A DNA stretch of 15,988 bases from an uncultured Bacteroidota bacterium (GTDB lineage: Bacteria > Bacteroidota > Bacteroidia > UKL13-3). The notes below the pieces were generated by a model. The model saw nothing but the letters and a program-made list of their open reading frames with translations. It searched no databases and was not told the origin of the DNA. Shown here in pieces: positions 14,740-15,988 of the stretch. The first letter of the stretch is position 1. Each line of letters starts with the position of its first letter. The position numbers and the translations under genes are program-made. Where the stretch lies: assembly GCA_903888395.1 (NCBI GenBank), contig CAISTO010000091.1, positions 1-15,988 of the forward strand, written 5' to 3'.

Positions 14740-15988
14740 ATGCAAAGAGATACCGTTATATTTGATTTAATTAATCAAGAAAAAAGCCGCCAAGAACACG
14801 GCATAGAGTTAATTGCTTCTGAGAACTTTACTAGTCCACAAGTAATGGAAGCCATGGGAAGTGTACTTACTAATAAATATGCTGAGGGCTTACCAGGTAA
14901 GCGTTATTATGGCGGTTGCGAAGTGGTAGATGTTGTTGAGAATTTAGCAATTGATCGTTTAAAGCAAATGTTTGGTGCTACTTGGGCCAATGTTCAACCA
15001 CATTCGGGAGCACAAGCAAATGCAGCTGTTATGTTGGGTTGCTTAAATCCTGGTGATAAAATTTTAGGTTTTGACCTATCACATGGTGGGCATTTAACAC
15101 ATGGTTCTCCTGTAAACTTTTCAGGTAAATTATACTCGCCATCTTTTTATGGTGTAGAGCAAGAAACTGGTTTAATTGATTGGGATAAAGTAGAAGCAAA
15201 AGCGCATGCTGAAAAACCAAAAATGCTTATTTGTGGTGCTTCGGCTTATAGCCGCGATTGGGATTATGCCCGTTTGCGTGCCATTGCTGATAGTGTTGGA
15301 GCAGTTTTATTGGCCGATATTTCACATCCTGCTGGATTAATTGTTGGTAAATTATTAAACGATCCAATTCAACATTGTCATATTGTAACTTCAACTACAC
15401 ATAAAACTTTACGTGGCCCACGTGGTGGAATTATTATGATGGGTAACGATTTTGAAAATCCATTTGGACAAAAAAACTTAAAAGGTGAATTGAAAATGAT
15501 GAGTGCGTTATTGGATGGAGCTGTTTTTCCTGGAACTCAAGGCGGACCGTTAGAACATGTGATTGCTGCTAAAGCAGTAGCTTTTGGCGAATGCTTAACT
15601 GATGATTATAAAGCCTATACTAAACAAGTAGCAGTGAATGCTCAAGCAATGGCAAATGCATTTGTAAGCCGTGGATATAAAATTATTTCAGGCGGAACCG
15701 ATAATCATTTAATGTTAATTGATTTGCGCAGCAAGAACTTAACAGGAAAATTAGCCGAAGCGGCTTTAGGAAAAGCTGATATTACCATTAACAAAAACAT
15801 GGTTCCTTTCGATGATAAATCGCCATTTGTAACAAGCGGAATGCGTGTTGGAACTGCTGCCATTACTACCCGTGGAATGGCTGAAGCCGATATGGAACAA
15901 ATAGTAGATTACATTGATACTGCGTTAATGAACAACGAAAACGAAGCCATGCTTGCTGATATTAGAAAAAATATCAATGATTGGATGG
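14740..15988 (+). CDS. glyA: Serine hydroxymethyltransferase, 3' end cut by window
   Basis: GlyA interconverts serine and glycine with tetrahydrofolate, feeding one-carbon units into purine, thymidylate and methionine synthesis. It acts in the cytoplasm as a PLP enzyme. The frame is open from the ATG at 14740 to the window end, giving 416 codons, so only a short C-terminal tail should be missing (usual length about 415-430). Motifs: ELIASENFTS (23-32), GLPGKRYYGG (50-59), QPHSGAQAN (86-94), ADISHPAGLI (192-201) and the PLP lysine K222 in STTHKTLRGPRGG (218-230), then FPGTQGGP. The protein starts MQRDTVIFDLI, as usual for the family, and a promoter lies 20 nt upstream. Because it lacks a stop in the window it is easily missed by ORF calling. 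Confidence 0.96.
   Translation, partial: MQRDTVIFDLINQEKSRQEHGIELIASENFTSPQVMEAMGSVLTNKYAEGLPGKRYYGGCEVVDVVENLAIDRLKQMFGATWANVQPHSGAQANAAVMLGCLNPGDKILGFDLSHGGHLTHGSPVNFSGKLYSPSFYGVEQETGLIDWDKVEAKAHAEKPKMLICGASAYSRDWDYARLRAIADSVGAVLLADISHPAGLIVGKLLNDPIQHCHIVTSTTHKTLRGPRGGIIMMGNDFENPFGQKNLKGELKMMSALLDGAVFPGTQGGPLEHVIAAKAVAFGECLTDDYKAYTKQVAVNAQAMANAFVSRGYKIISGGTDNHLMLIDLRSKNLTGKLAEAALGKADITINKNMVPFDDKSPFVTSGMRVGTAAITTRGMAEADMEQIVDYIDTALMNNENEAMLADIRKNINDWM

Noticed and set aside
15029..15220. 63-codon minus-strand ORF
   Set aside because: Antisense to glyA, whose frame is open and conserved across the region.

Overview
The window looks like chromosomal DNA from a member of the Bacteroidota. The evidence is strong AT-richness, two large exported proteins ending in type IX secretion system (T9SS) C-terminal sorting domains, a GreA-like protein family typical of this phylum, and several promoter-like sites of the Bacteroidota form (TTTG about 20 nt upstream of TAnnTTTG). 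I cannot name the genus. No rRNA, tRNA, CRISPR array, integrase or transposase is visible.

Layout. 1-735 (+): the 3' end of an alpha/beta-hydrolase esterase, then a small GreA/GreB-like protein. 747-4795 (-): a same-strand run transcribed leftwards, made of a GT-C-type membrane glycosyltransferase, a T9SS-secreted endonuclease I family nuclease, and a methionine-(R)-sulfoxide reductase (MsrB). The longest MsrB reading frame overlaps the nuclease gene by 149 nt. 4843-7027 (+): a second GT-C-like membrane protein, translationally coupled by an 8-nt overlap to a PLP enzyme of the ACC deaminase/D-cysteine desulfhydrase family. 7176-8009 (+): an isolated BRO-N/DinD-like gene with two inverted repeats upstream and a palindrome downstream. 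8055-10337 (-): a large secreted FG-GAP/VCBS repeat protein with a T9SS signal. 10407-11705 (+): murF, converging on kup (11702-13738, -) with overlapping stop codons. 13796-14452 (+): a LysE-family exporter. 14740-15988 (+): glyA, cut by the window end, with a good promoter and a run of repeated heptamers upstream.

How the genes relate. Most are unlinked housekeeping or surface functions: peptidoglycan synthesis (murF), potassium uptake (kup), one-carbon metabolism (glyA), methionine repair (msrB), and secreted nuclease and propeller proteins that would leave through T9SS. The two GT-C proteins are divergent neighbours and may both act on lipid-linked sugars, but no polysaccharide cluster surrounds them.

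I did not find a convincing new multi-gene system. The observations most worth checking are the nuclease/MsrB overlap in which both frames look like export signals, MurF lacking the lysine expected to be carbamylated, promoter evidence that the starts of kup and the LysE gene lie inside their longest ORFs, the dyads around the BRO gene, and the repeated ACTAT(T/G)T words before glyA. No stretch longer than 300 bases lacks a gene; the longest gap is 14453-14739.
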